A stretch of DNA of 50,348 nt, from positions 1-50,348 of the forward strand of contig PAPJ01000043.1 in assembly GCA_002709045.1 (NCBI GenBank), read 5' to 3'. A program made the position numbers and the translations under genes. Shown piece after piece: positions 17,261-27,029 of the stretch; within the stretch, counting starts at the first letter, position 1; each line of letters opens with the position of its first letter. The DNA is from Planctomycetaceae bacterium (GTDB lineage: Bacteria; Planctomycetota; Planctomycetia; Pirellulales; Pirellulaceae). Under the pieces are notes generated by a model. It searched no databases. It saw only the letters and a program-made list of their open reading frames with translations, and was not told the DNA's origin.

Positions 17261-18901
17261 CTATTGATCAACAAGGTTGACTCGTTCTGCTTCTGCCTGT
17301 TGACGCTTAGTGTTATTTAGTTTCTTAACGAATTCGTCAGCTAGCACGCCGATCATGATGACAACACCGATGATCGCGAATTCCAGTGATGTTGGAATCT
17401 TGAGCAATGTGATCGAGTTATAAAGGACTCGCATAACGGCTGCACCAATCACAACCCCGGCAATACTACCTTCACCACCACGTAAGCTACAACCTCCGAG
17501 GACAGCTGCAGCAATTGCATATAGTTCGTAAAAATTACCATGACCGGCTGGCTGGATGGAGTTGCCGTCTAGGGCAAACAAGATGCCTCCAACGGCAGTA
17601 CAGAATGCACAGATAACGTATGCCAGAATGATCATTCTGTCTGTGTTAATACCACTTAGGCGAGCAGCAGATTCGTTATTTCCCAAAGCCAGTAAGTAGC
17701 GTCCATAGATCGTCTTATTAAGGAATATGGCAGCTGCCGTAGAAATGGCAGCCAGGAATACCATAGGGGTTGGAATCAGTGTGCGGCAAATCGGAGTCTG
17801 ACTTACCAGCCAGCATACGCTCAGAGTGCAAGTTATTGACAGCAGCCCTCGATACTCAGGTAATGAGCGATAAACACCTTTGAGAAAACGGTCAACACCG
17901 GCGATGAAAATGCCCAGCGTGACAATTACCTCTGTAATGGCTAGAAATCCGATATCCTTTTTTTCTCCAAATAGGGTACTCACATAACTGGAGGCCCAAA
18001 GCGTTAATGCAGCTCCTGAAATTAACAAAACAATCGAAATTAAAGCTGCATGGGTATCTCTTTTTAGAAAAACAAATGCCAGACTAACTGCAAATGGGAT
18101 TGCCAAATAGCCGACATAGTTCAAGAGAATCTCGGGCATGAACTGGCTGGGACGTTTGCCGGGGTTTTCTTCATCCATTTTGGTAATGTCGAGCTTCGCG
18201 GTATCACGTTTACTCATAATGTTTACCGTAGTTGCTGTGCTCAGTTGTATAACCTGATCTGCCGAAATATTGGAAAATCGGCTGGCGCCACTAATGGCTA
18301 CGCAAATGCTAATCACCCCACCGATCACCCAGTTTAGTGGCTTACCCTGTTTCTGCTGATTGTTCCTGATGATTTTGTACATGCAGAACAGGGTAACTGT
18401 GATACCTAAAACGATAAGTACTGTTGCTGTTGAGAACGGCTTACCAGTTGCCAGCAAACGGAGAGAATCATTGTAGTCTTTACCAAATCCACCGGTCGAA
18501 TCCCCGGTGATCCAACGGGCGGCACCACGATATATGAGTAAACCACAGAGCGTTACCACAAACGGTTGTAAATGAGCCTTGGTAATCAATAATCCGTGAA
18601 CGAATCCAAGTAGTAGAGAGACACCCAAAACGATAAGCAATGTTGCCATAATCCCCCACTCTTTATCAATCAGAGTAATCGTCATCAGGCAGCCAATTAG
18701 GCCGATCATAGATCCTATCGACAGGTCGATTCCTCCCGTAATAATAACAAAGGCCACCCCGATGCCAATGATTCCGAACAGTGATGTGCGCACCATCAGA
18801 TTCTGCAGGTTAAATGGAATTACAAAACTGCCACCACTAAGGATATTCGTAGCGATACAGGCAAATACCAGTAGCATCAGAATTCCCATGATCTTATTCA
18901 T
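17261..18901 (-). CDS. Ribose/sugar-type ABC transporter permease, extended
   Basis: Membrane subunit of a carbohydrate-uptake (CUT2) ABC importer. The two halves of an RbsC-type permease are clear: N-terminal GIGVAFVIITGGIDLSIGSM and THE-like KAHLQPFVVTLCGLLIYRG; C-terminal NKTIYGRYLLALGNNESAARLSGI (the EAA-type coupling loop) and AAAVLGGCSLRGGEGSIAG. Between them, about residues 145-330 form an additional block with several hydrophobic helices and a charged loop (KRDTAKLDITKMDEENPGK). This makes 546 residues against about 320-340 for RbsC. AAGGGTG precedes ATG 18901. Third gene of the operon. Confidence 0.9.
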   Translation of the reverse strand: MNKIMGILMLLVFACIATNILSGGSFVIPFNLQNLMVRTSLFGIIGIGVAFVIITGGIDLSIGSMIGLIGCLMTITLIDKEWGIMATLLIVLGVSLLLGFVHGLLITKAHLQPFVVTLCGLLIYRGAARWITGDSTGGFGKDYNDSLRLLATGKPFSTATVLIVLGITVTLFCMYKIIRNNQQKQGKPLNWVIGGVISICVAISGASRFSNISADQVIQLSTATTVNIMSKRDTAKLDITKMDEENPGKRPSQFMPEILLNYVGYLAIPFAVSLAFVFLKRDTHAALISIVLLISGAALTLWASSYVSTLFGEKKDIGFLAITEVIVTLGIFIAGVDRFLKGVYRSLPEYRGLLSITCTLSVCWLVSQTPICRTLIPTPMVFLAAISTAAAIFLNKTIYGRYLLALGNNESAARLSGINTDRMIILAYVICAFCTAVGGILFALDGNSIQPAGHGNFYELYAIAAAVLGGCSLRGGEGSIAGVVIGAAVMRVLYNSITLLKIPTSLEFAIIGVVIMIGVLADEFVKKLNNTKRQQAEAERVNLVDQ

Positions 18902-18953
18902 TTGATGACACCCTTATGATTAGAGGATTTATAAATGTGTAATGGATTTATTG

Positions 18954-20453
18954 TTATACACCACCGGTGGCCAGACGCATGATTGATTCCTCGGTTAAGT
19001 CTTCTCGAGGTAATTCGCCTGTAATTTTGCCTTCATGCATTACGATCGTACGATCCGACATACCGATAATTTCTTCCAGTTCACTGGAAACAAACAGAAC
19101 TGCCATGCCCTGTGAAGCAAGCTCCTCCATCAATTGATAGATTTCCTGTTTGGCACCGATATCAATTCCACGTGTTGGTTCGTCCAATAGTAATAGTGAA
19201 GGTGAAGTGGCAAGCCATTTACCAAGTACGACTTTTTGCTGGTTACCACCGGAAAGAAAGCCGACGGTTTGTTCAGCATTTGGAGTCTTGGTTCTTAGCC
19301 GGGCAATCATTTCGTCGGTGTCCAGTTCTTCACGTTCGGCGTTGCTGAAAATACCGTTAATGGCATGCGTTTTAAGCGAAGCCATGGTTGTATTTTCCTT
19401 AACACTCATTTGTAGTACCAATCCCTTACCTTTACGATCTTCCGGAACAAGTGCTAATCCCAGATTAATAGCATCACTTGGGCAAGTCAGTTCGACTTGT
19501 TGGTCAGAAATTGAAATGGTTCCTGAGATTGCCGGTGCGACTCCAAATAATGCGTCTAATAATTCAGTACGTCCGGCTCCCACGAGTCCGGAAATACCAA
19601 CGATCTCACCCTGGTGAACCTTAAAGGATAACTCGTGTTCCGGATTAGCCTGAGTTCGCAGTTTGGAGACTTCGAGAATGACATCACCGATTGGATTAGG
19701 TTCGTGGGAATAGTACTGCGAGATATCACGCCCTACCATGTGTTTGACCATCGCATCATGCGTGATTTCTTCGCCACACAGGTCACCGGCGTATTTTCCA
19801 TCACGGAATATTGTCACCCGATCGGAAAGCATTCGGACTTCTCCCAGCCGATGGGAAATGTAGATAATACTCACACCGCGTTCACGGAGCTCGGCGATGA
19901 CCTCGAAAAGTCGCTCGGATTCACCGGCACTTAGGCTGGAGGTGGGCTCATCCATAATGAGGATGCGAGCATCAATGCTTAGAGCTTTGGCGATTTCGAC
20001 AAGTTGTTGTTGACCGATCGACAGGTCACCAGCAAGCGTCTCCGGGGGGATCTTCAGGTCAACCATATCGAGGAATCGCTGAGCTTCACAACGAATCGTC
20101 TCTTTGTCTATAAAGCCGGCGGTGGCTGGTTCACGTCCCAGAAAGATGTTCGCAGCGATACTAAGGTTTTCACTTAGATTGAGTTCCTGATGAATTAATG
20201 CGATACCGTGATGCTGAGCTGTCTTGACGCTGTCCATATGGACAGTTTCCCCAAAAACCTCCACGGTTCCTTCGTCTTGAAGTTGCACACCGGCAAGAAT
20301 CTTCATCAGAGTACTTTTACCGGCACCGTTTTCTCCAATCAGTGACAGGAACTCTCCTTCGTGCAATTGCAACTGCACGTTGTTCAAAGCCACAACGCCA
20401 GGAAAGCGTTTAGTAAGGCCTTGAACATTGAGGATTAGGTTTTGCTGTGACAT
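18954..20453 (-). CDS. Sugar ABC transporter ATP-binding protein (RbsA-like, two ABC domains)
   Basis: Energises CUT2-type sugar import. Two tandem nucleotide-binding domains in 499 residues. First: Walker A GENGAGKSTL (about 41-50), signature LSIGQQQLVEIAKAL, Walker B ARILIMDEPTSSL. Second: the usual degenerate Walker A GLVGAGRTELL, signature LSGGNQQKVVLGKWL, Walker B LLLLDEPTRGID. This asymmetry is standard for RbsA/MglA. The gene lies between the binding-protein gene and the permease, 52 bp before the permease start. A stable hairpin precedes it. Confidence 0.95.
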   Translation of the reverse strand: MSQQNLILNVQGLTKRFPGVVALNNVQLQLHEGEFLSLIGENGAGKSTLMKILAGVQLQDEGTVEVFGETVHMDSVKTAQHHGIALIHQELNLSENLSIAANIFLGREPATAGFIDKETIRCEAQRFLDMVDLKIPPETLAGDLSIGQQQLVEIAKALSIDARILIMDEPTSSLSAGESERLFEVIAELRERGVSIIYISHRLGEVRMLSDRVTIFRDGKYAGDLCGEEITHDAMVKHMVGRDISQYYSHEPNPIGDVILEVSKLRTQANPEHELSFKVHQGEIVGISGLVGAGRTELLDALFGVAPAISGTISISDQQVELTCPSDAINLGLALVPEDRKGKGLVLQMSVKENTTMASLKTHAINGIFSNAEREELDTDEMIARLRTKTPNAEQTVGFLSGGNQQKVVLGKWLATSPSLLLLDEPTRGIDIGAKQEIYQLMEELASQGMAVLFVSSELEEIIGMSDRTIVMHEGKITGELPREDLTEESIMRLATGGV

Positions 20454-20474
20454 ATTGTTTTCGAATCATAAAAC

Positions 20475-20509
20475 TGGGGACTGTATTCAAAACTGAAAGA
20501 CAGTCCCCA
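20475..20509 (-). promoter_or_regulatory. Intercistronic stem-loop between binding-protein and ATPase genes
   Basis: A perfect 10-bp inverted repeat, tggggactgt (20475-20484) and its complement (20500-20509), with a 15-nt loop in the 85-bp gap between the binding-protein stop and the ATPase start. No T-tract follows in the direction of transcription, so it is unlikely to be a simple terminator. Similar hairpins after binding-protein genes stabilise the upstream mRNA and give excess binding protein; that role here is inferred. Confidence 0.75.
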
Positions 20510-20538
20510 ACTGGATTTCGATAATGATCGTTTGGATC

Positions 20539-21630
20539 TTATTCTGCTGAGTCTCCGGCCTCATCAGCATCGTCTTCACCGGTCAATTTATTCAGTTCAT
20601 CCCAGAATTCCTGTACATTGTCTTTTAGGATTTTGCGGGCTGGAATGTCGATAAAGTCGTCAAGTTCAGAAATGTCTTTCACGCCTGTAGCATGCTCGGC
20701 CAGTACTTTCACGGACTGATAACCGTACTCGTAAGGATTCTGAACCACAGTACCATAGCAAGTGCCGTCTACAATCGCCTGCAGCGTCTGAGCATCTTCA
20801 TCGAAACCAATGACGTGAACTTCATTGAGTTTGTCAGCCGAAGTAAGGGCTTCCAGAATTTGAGGTGGGTTGTATGCAAATAGACCAACCATGCAGGTGA
20901 TGTCAGGATAAGCCGTCAGGGTATCTTCGACGTAGGACTTACATTTGTTGGCATCAAAGTCGTCAGTGCGAGTACCGAGGATTGCAAATCGATCGTTTTT
21001 GATCACTTCCCCCGGCTTGTCATAACGTTGATCGTCTTTTTCTCGTTTCATCAGGTAGTCGATCAAACCCTGACGACGCTGACGTGCATTGACTTGTTCC
21101 AAACGACCAACAAAAATCATGATGGAGACCTGGCCAGCAACGTCTTTGGTCGCTTCTTCGATTAATTCACCGCACATCCAACCAGCATCATAGTTGCTCA
21201 TCCCGATGTACAGTTCGCGGTCTGAATCAGCAGCATCGGAGTCGTGAGTAATTAGGGTAGTTGCATTGGCAACCAGATTTAGTAAATCCAATTGGTTGTC
21301 TGAGTCGATAGGACTAACTGCTACACCATCGACCTGTTGGGTGACAAGGTCTTCGAGCATTCGCTTTTGATCCTGTACTCCGTCGACAGGCATATGCACC
21401 TGAACGTCGACATTCAGGTCTTTACCGGCTTGTTGAGCACCTGCTTCTGCGATGTCCCAGAAGGAAGCGATACCGTTGGTGACATAGGCAACGGTGGGCC
21501 TGCCTACTACGCCGGTGTCTGTATTAGCTGGAGTTTCCGAGGTAGTGTTTGAACTACCATTATCGCCGGAGTCACAACCGACCATGACTGTGGCCAGTAT
21601 TAGTAATGTGAAGCAAAAGAAGCGTTTCAT
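20539..21630 (-). CDS. Sugar ABC transporter substrate-binding lipoprotein (RbsB-like)
   Basis: Solute-binding protein of 363 residues anchored by an N-terminal lipid: signal MKRFFCFTLLILATVMVGC with lipobox VMVGC (Cys19), then a Ser/Thr/Asn linker. The periplasmic-binding type 1 fold is indicated by TVAYVTNGIASFWDIAEAGA, VDGVAVSPIDSDN and VIGFDEDAQTL, with the late VVQNPYEYGYQSVKVL motif. It ends in an acidic tail (GEDDADEAGDSAE). AAGGA lies 7 nt before ATG 21630. First gene of the operon. Pentose, hexose or a related ligand is possible; the sequence does not decide. Confidence 0.93.
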   Translation of the reverse strand: MKRFFCFTLLILATVMVGCDSGDNGSSNTTSETPANTDTGVVGRPTVAYVTNGIASFWDIAEAGAQQAGKDLNVDVQVHMPVDGVQDQKRMLEDLVTQQVDGVAVSPIDSDNQLDLLNLVANATTLITHDSDAADSDRELYIGMSNYDAGWMCGELIEEATKDVAGQVSIMIFVGRLEQVNARQRRQGLIDYLMKREKDDQRYDKPGEVIKNDRFAILGTRTDDFDANKCKSYVEDTLTAYPDITCMVGLFAYNPPQILEALTSADKLNEVHVIGFDEDAQTLQAIVDGTCYGTVVQNPYEYGYQSVKVLAEHATGVKDISELDDFIDIPARKILKDNVQEFWDELNKLTGEDDADEAGDSAE

Positions 21631-21794
21631 TCCGCGTTCCTTGTTGTAAAGCTGAGTGAATTAATCAACGTTTTCAGGAGCAAGTTATAAGCATTTGCCC
21701 AAACTATCGATTTTATTTTGAGAATTGGAAGCTAGCAAGACAAACTGGGCCAATTTGCTTCAACTCAAACGTGTAAAAAGAGCAGCAATAGCGG

Positions 21795-22844
21795 TTAATT
21801 GCCAATATATTTTGCGTAAACATTACGGGCAACGCTTTCGTTTTCTGTGCCTTTAATGATTGCTCGACCATCAGCAAAGACGGTAATTTCAAATTCGTTA
21901 ATTATTGCTCGTAAAAGAAAAGGATTGCTTTCAACCATTCCCAGGCCGCTAAGCTTAACACGCAATTGCTCCAGATTGATTTCTGATTCACCTGAAAAAG
22001 ACAGTTGTACTGCATTCCGGCCACAAAGGATAGCCGACTGGCTACCATGTTTACCTGTTAGCCAATTGAATTGTCGTTCTTGGCAGGTGGGGCAAGCACC
22101 ATTCTCGCGTAGCTGTGTCAGCTTTACCTGACGAACCTGATTTTCCCAAATGTCATAGATTTGTAGTACGCGACTGGTTTTATCCCGATTACCACTAACG
22201 ATTTTCATTACTTCCAGTGCCTGTAATGAGGCAATGATATTGATGATTGGTGAAAGGATCCCTGCAGAGTCGCAGGTTGGCGTTGTACCTGGTGGAGGAG
22301 GACCATTTTGCATGAGACAGTGAAGACAGGGAGTTTCACCGGGAAGAATGGTCATTGTTTGCCCTTCGCTGCCAATGCAGCCACCATAGACCCACGGGAT
22401 GTTATGCTTGATCGCAGCATCATTGAGTAAAAACCGCGTTTCAAAGTTGTCGGTTCCGTCGACAATACAATCGACAGAGTCAATCATTTCACCGATATTC
22501 CCAGCAGAAACGTTCGTTACCACGGCCTCGATATTGATTTCTGAATTGATTTGTTCAAGATGATTCTTTGCTGCGATGGCTTTGGGAATGCCGGACAGAA
22601 CGTCCTGCTCGGTATACAAAACCTGACGTTGGAGATTGTTCCACTCCAGAAAGTCGCGGTCGACAATTCTTAGAAATCCAACACCGGCTCGTGCTAGAGT
22701 ATTGGCTAATACACTTCCCAGTGCTCCACAGCCACAGATTAAAACGCGACTTTGAGCCAATTGACGCTGTCCTTCGACCCCAAACGGCGCATAACGCATT
22801 TGGCGAATATAGCGTTGCAGTTGTTCAGGTATATCTTGATTCAA
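21795..22844 (-). CDS. ThiF/MoeB/HesA family adenylyltransferase
   Basis: E1-like enzyme that adenylates the C-terminus of a ubiquitin-like sulfur carrier (ThiS, MoaD or similar) or modifies a peptide. It has the nucleotide-binding CGCGALGSVLANTLARAG, the FLEWNNLQRQVLY catalytic-Arg region, VDGTDNFETRFLLND, and zinc-binding Cys pairs CLHC and CPTC. The C-terminal 80 residues (FADGRAIIKGTENESVARNVY) are a short domain seen in many MoeB/ThiF proteins; no rhodanese domain. The start is TTG 22844, 7 bp after the stop of the upstream gene. No thiS, moaD or thiG is nearby, so the partner is unknown. Confidence 0.9.
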   Translation of the reverse strand: MNQDIPEQLQRYIRQMRYAPFGVEGQRQLAQSRVLICGCGALGSVLANTLARAGVGFLRIVDRDFLEWNNLQRQVLYTEQDVLSGIPKAIAAKNHLEQINSEINIEAVVTNVSAGNIGEMIDSVDCIVDGTDNFETRFLLNDAAIKHNIPWVYGGCIGSEGQTMTILPGETPCLHCLMQNGPPPPGTTPTCDSAGILSPIINIIASLQALEVMKIVSGNRDKTSRVLQIYDIWENQVRQVKLTQLRENGACPTCQERQFNWLTGKHGSQSAILCGRNAVQLSFSGESEINLEQLRVKLSGLGMVESNPFLLRAIINEFEITVFADGRAIIKGTENESVARNVYAKYIGN

Positions 22845-22850
22845 GTCGGT

Positions 22851-23786
22851 TTAATCCTGCGATAGATAGAGTGGTCTGTCGCTGACAATATAGCCGGCGT
22901 AACTCGTATGAGGCGCCAAGCCCGCTTGTATCGCAGTACACATTTTACGTGCTTCGCGGTCATTATTGTAATCGGTTAACTGATGTGCAACGACAGGGAT
23001 AACAGAAGAAGACCAGCGGGCATTGAAGGATGTTGGATCCGAGGCATCTGCGAAAATAAGCTCTGCCCAGGATGGTAATTCCTGATTGTCAGTTATATAG
23101 GCTGCGCATAGCAGATGGTTTGGCAGATCAATTCCCCCCAGGTCTGTTTCGGCGGGAAGTAAGCAGCAGGCAATACATGGCCACTGGCTCAGAGAGATTA
23201 AATTTTTTTGTAGTGCATCGCCCGATTGGTTTAACACTGCGACTATCCATAGACCTTCTGCTGTGGCCCGACTGCAATCCTCAAAGTCAGGATCAACAAT
23301 CACTCTGGACAGACGTAATTCACGACATTGCTCACCCCCGTCACTGAGCGCAGAATCAACGGTTCCGGCGGCCGCCCTTAAGACCCATCGTTTTGTGAAT
23401 CCGTTGAGGTCTGTAAGTTCCAGTTTGGTGACATTTGTAGCAAGCGTTTTAAATGCAATCTGCTGCTCGTTGATCTGGATCACGTCGTTATTCTTGGTGA
23501 TATTGGTAGTCACCTTATAGGTGGCTGGTAATTCAGCAGACCAAGGGCAGGGATCGGGTACGATGGCTGTTGAAAGAAGAGAATCTCCATCTCCAAGATC
23601 CTGAAGTTTTATTCTGGCCGGTAGTGTATCGCTAAGTTTGCAGTGCGGCCCGTAAACATTACCTTCAATTCTCCAGCCATCGGACCAGTTAAATTCACCA
23701 TCAAGTGAGCCGTATACAGACACTCGAACGCTATTGAGATTCGTATAAAAGAGACTCGGGATAGGTATGGGGCTTAATTGCGACAT
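22851..23786 (-). CDS. Conserved-looking protein of unknown function
   Basis: A 311-residue protein I cannot assign. It has no signal peptide or membrane helix. It looks mixed alpha/beta, with a beta-rich N-terminal half (SVRVSVYGSLDGEFNWSDGW and GNVYGPHCKLSDTLPAR) and several Cys in the C-terminal half (CIACCLLP). It is translationally linked on both sides: 7 bp after the uvrA stop and 6 bp before the thiF-like start. The packing and coding character leave little doubt that it is a real gene, possibly planctomycete-specific. Confidence 0.8.
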   Translation of the reverse strand: MSQLSPIPIPSLFYTNLNSVRVSVYGSLDGEFNWSDGWRIEGNVYGPHCKLSDTLPARIKLQDLGDGDSLLSTAIVPDPCPWSAELPATYKVTTNITKNNDVIQINEQQIAFKTLATNVTKLELTDLNGFTKRWVLRAAAGTVDSALSDGGEQCRELRLSRVIVDPDFEDCSRATAEGLWIVAVLNQSGDALQKNLISLSQWPCIACCLLPAETDLGGIDLPNHLLCAAYITDNQELPSWAELIFADASDPTSFNARWSSSVIPVVAHQLTDYNNDREARKMCTAIQAGLAPHTSYAGYIVSDRPLYLSQD

Positions 23787-23793
23787 TTTCTAC

Positions 23794-26748
23794 TCAGTCG
23801 ATATCCAGCACTTCCCGAAGGAAGCGACCAGTATAGGATTCTTCAATTTTTGTCAGGTCTTCAGGGGTCCCCTCAGCAATCACAGTTCCGCCTTCATCTG
23901 CTGCATCTGGGCCGATGTCGATAATATAATCAGCAGCTTTCATGAGTTGTAGGTTGTGTTCCACGACAATTAGTGAATGCCCGAGTGTCAAAAGTGTATC
24001 GAAACAGTCTTGTAGCTGCAGGATGTCATTGAAATGCAGGCCGGTGGAAGGTTCGTCAAGAATGAAAAGTGTGCGATTACGTTTATGTGTGGATATATAG
24101 GCGGCCAGTTTCAAACGTTGAGCCTCACCGGAAGAAAGCGTATTGGCGGGTTGCCCTAATTGCAGATAATCCAGACCGACGTCGATCAGACGTTTTAGTT
24201 TTGCCTGAACTTTGTTTTGACCCCGGAAAAATGAAAAAGCTTCACGCACTGTCATACTCAGGACATCGGCGATATTTAGACCACGGTAGGTGACATCCAG
24301 GATTTCGTCACGGTATCTTGTTCCACCACACTGCGGGCATTTCATATAGACATCTGCTAGAAATTGCATATCGATTTCCAGCTGTCCCTCACCTTTACAG
24401 ACACTGCACCTTCCACCGTCGACATTAAAGCTGAAATGGCCCGCTGAATAATTGTGAGTTCGGGCCTCGAGTGTATCAGCAAATACCGCACGAATCTGGT
24501 CAAAGGCTTTGATGTACGTGACCGGATTTGAGCGGGGAGACCGACCGATAGGACTTTGGTCGACAAGTACCACATCGTCAATCTGCCCGTCACCTACGAT
24601 GTCTTTATAGGGAAGTGGTTTAGGAGCATCTTTGCGTTTACGACGGCAAACCGCTCCGTAGAGTGTGTCCTGAACAAGTGTACTTTTCCCTGAACCGCTC
24701 ACACCTGTTACTAAACAGAGGACACCCAAGGGAAATTCAACGGTCAGATCCTTGAGGTTGTTACCGCTGGCGCCTTGAAGTTTGAGCCAGCCGCGATTTG
24801 CAGGCCGACGTCGTTCCGGGATGACAACTCCTCGTGCACCTGTCATGTAACTTCCGGTAAGACTGTTTTCTTGTGCCAGCATTTCGTCGAGTGTTCCCTG
24901 AAAGGTGATTTTTCCACCACGGTCACCTGCACCAGGGCCAACTTCAATCAACTGGTCAGCGTTTCGCAGCATTTCCTCTTCGTGGTCAACCACAATCACC
25001 GTATTACCACGATCGCGTAATCCAACGATTGCTTTGCAGAGATGCCGTACATCTTTAGGGTGTAGTCCGACAGTTGGTTCATCCAGAACATACAGCATAT
25101 TGACCAGATTTGAACCTAATGCCGTTGTCAGACTCACACGCTGAGCTTCACCACCACTGAGCGTCCTTAATGTACGGTCTAGTGTTAGGTAGCCCAGACC
25201 TACCGCGTTTAGGTAATGCAGTCGGGAGTGAATTTGCTCAATCACATGACGAGCGACTTCTTTTTGCCATTGCGTAAATTGAATCTGCTTAAAAAAGTTG
25301 ATAGCGTCTTGAATCTTCAGCTGACAAATTTCAGCAATACTTTTCCCGCCAACTTTCGTTGCCAGTGACTCCGGTTTAAGACGGGCTCCGCAACATTTCG
25401 GACATTGTCGGTAGCTTCGCCACCGACTCAGAAATACACGTAGGTGCATTTTGTATTTACGTCTTTCTAGCCAGGCAAAGAAACCATTTAATCCGCCGAA
25501 TTCCCGCTCCGGTACCCCTTCATGGATGATCTTCAAATGCTTTGCAGATAATTTGCTAAACGGAATATCGACGGGTAAATCATAGTCGTCGGCTAATGCC
25601 AGTAATTCCTGTAATTCGTGCTCGTAGGCCGGAGTTTTCCAGGGCGCAATAGCTCCTTCGCGGATCGATTTACCAGGATCAGGAACGATCAGTTCCATAT
25701 CATTGCCAATGATATTTCCAAACCCTTCACACTCGGTACAGGCACCTAGCGGGCTATTAAAGCTGTAAAGTCGTGGTTCAGGAGCAGCGTACTCGAGATT
25801 GCACTGATCGCATCGATAGCCAGCACTAAATCGACGTTGATGCCAGACGCGCCCATCTATTTCAAGACGGACTGAATTATCCTGAGTCTTAGGCACTTCA
25901 TCAGACGCTTCCACACTAACCACACAACTCGATTCAGGCTGACTGAAGACAATTTCCAGTGAGTCACGTAAACGGCCATCAAAACTGTCATCACGTTGCA
26001 TTACTAGACGGTCTACGATGAACAGCAATTCAATGCAATCATCGGAGCTGTTGATACTATTTTTGCAGTGGTCGATTAAGGCTGCACGCTCATCTTCCAG
26101 CCGATAAGTGGTGCCAGCTACAATAACCCGAACAAATCCGTCTTCCAGAAAGTGGGAAAGATAGTTTTCGAGTATTGACACTTGTTCCAAATCATCATCC
26201 GGTTGATTACTCCATTCAAGTGTTTCCGCCGAAAGCATCGTGGTAAAGCCCACCATAAAGCGAGATTCATCCGGCAGATTATAAATTTCTTCGGTAACGG
26301 ATTGTGGTGAATCCTTTTGGATTTTGTTCTGACAACCGTGACATGTTATTTCCCCAACGCGGGCAAACAGCAGCCGAAGATAGTCTGCAGTTTCCGTAGC
26401 CGTTCCGATTGTGGAACGGCTGCTGCGGCTATTATTGCCACGTGTTACCGCAATTGCCGGTGGGATGCCATCAATACGGTCCGCTGAAGGCTTCTCCAGA
26501 CGGTCAAGAAATTGGCGTGTATAAGCCGAAAAACTCTCGATATAGCGTCGTTGGCCTTCAGCATAAAGTGTGTCTAAAGCCAGACTTGTCTTACCACTTC
26601 CACTTACACCACAAAATGCCACTAAATGATTGTGCGGAATATCTAAGTCCACATTTTTCAGGTTATGCACATGTACACCACGAAGCTGAATATCGACGGC
26701 CTCGCCGGCAAAAATGCTATCGTTTAGAGTGTTATCTGTGGCTGCCAA
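23794..26748 (-). CDS. uvrA: Excinuclease ABC subunit A
   Basis: DNA-damage recognition ATPase of nucleotide excision repair, loading UvrB at lesions. 984 residues, slightly longer than the common 940-960. Two ABC modules: Walker A GVSGSGKTSLAL near 48 and GVSGSGKSTLVQ in the second half; signatures LSGGEAQRVSL and LSSGEAQRLKLA; Walker B YVLDEPTVGLHP and FILDEPSTGLHF. Zinc fingers CDQC...CTEC and CSVC...CPQC and the UvrB-interaction region (VITRGNNSRSSRST-like) are present. First gene of an operon with the 311-residue protein and the ThiF-like gene. Confidence 0.97.
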   Translation of the reverse strand: MAATDNTLNDSIFAGEAVDIQLRGVHVHNLKNVDLDIPHNHLVAFCGVSGSGKTSLALDTLYAEGQRRYIESFSAYTRQFLDRLEKPSADRIDGIPPAIAVTRGNNSRSSRSTIGTATETADYLRLLFARVGEITCHGCQNKIQKDSPQSVTEEIYNLPDESRFMVGFTTMLSAETLEWSNQPDDDLEQVSILENYLSHFLEDGFVRVIVAGTTYRLEDERAALIDHCKNSINSSDDCIELLFIVDRLVMQRDDSFDGRLRDSLEIVFSQPESSCVVSVEASDEVPKTQDNSVRLEIDGRVWHQRRFSAGYRCDQCNLEYAAPEPRLYSFNSPLGACTECEGFGNIIGNDMELIVPDPGKSIREGAIAPWKTPAYEHELQELLALADDYDLPVDIPFSKLSAKHLKIIHEGVPEREFGGLNGFFAWLERRKYKMHLRVFLSRWRSYRQCPKCCGARLKPESLATKVGGKSIAEICQLKIQDAINFFKQIQFTQWQKEVARHVIEQIHSRLHYLNAVGLGYLTLDRTLRTLSGGEAQRVSLTTALGSNLVNMLYVLDEPTVGLHPKDVRHLCKAIVGLRDRGNTVIVVDHEEEMLRNADQLIEVGPGAGDRGGKITFQGTLDEMLAQENSLTGSYMTGARGVVIPERRRPANRGWLKLQGASGNNLKDLTVEFPLGVLCLVTGVSGSGKSTLVQDTLYGAVCRRKRKDAPKPLPYKDIVGDGQIDDVVLVDQSPIGRSPRSNPVTYIKAFDQIRAVFADTLEARTHNYSAGHFSFNVDGGRCSVCKGEGQLEIDMQFLADVYMKCPQCGGTRYRDEILDVTYRGLNIADVLSMTVREAFSFFRGQNKVQAKLKRLIDVGLDYLQLGQPANTLSSGEAQRLKLAAYISTHKRNRTLFILDEPSTGLHFNDILQLQDCFDTLLTLGHSLIVVEHNLQLMKAADYIIDIGPDAADEGGTVIAEGTPEDLTKIEESYTGRFLREVLDID

Positions 26749-27029
26749 AATGAGCCCCGCTCAGATCCAAACAGTTTTTCATGTTGCTGCTGCATGTATA
26801 GCTGCCGTAAGTTCTTCACAATTTCAAAGGTATACAGTGAGGTACTTTAGCAGATCATTAATCCTTCATGATAAAATTTTAGGATTGGGAATGCCAGTTG
26901 ATTTCGCAGTGAATGAGGGGGTTAAGCGGGATTTTCGATAATGGTTAGATAAGCTAGTATCCAGTAATCTGAAAAGCATCAGGATCCACAGACTTCCCTG
27001 CAGACTTGGTGAAGGAGAGGCCCGAAACG

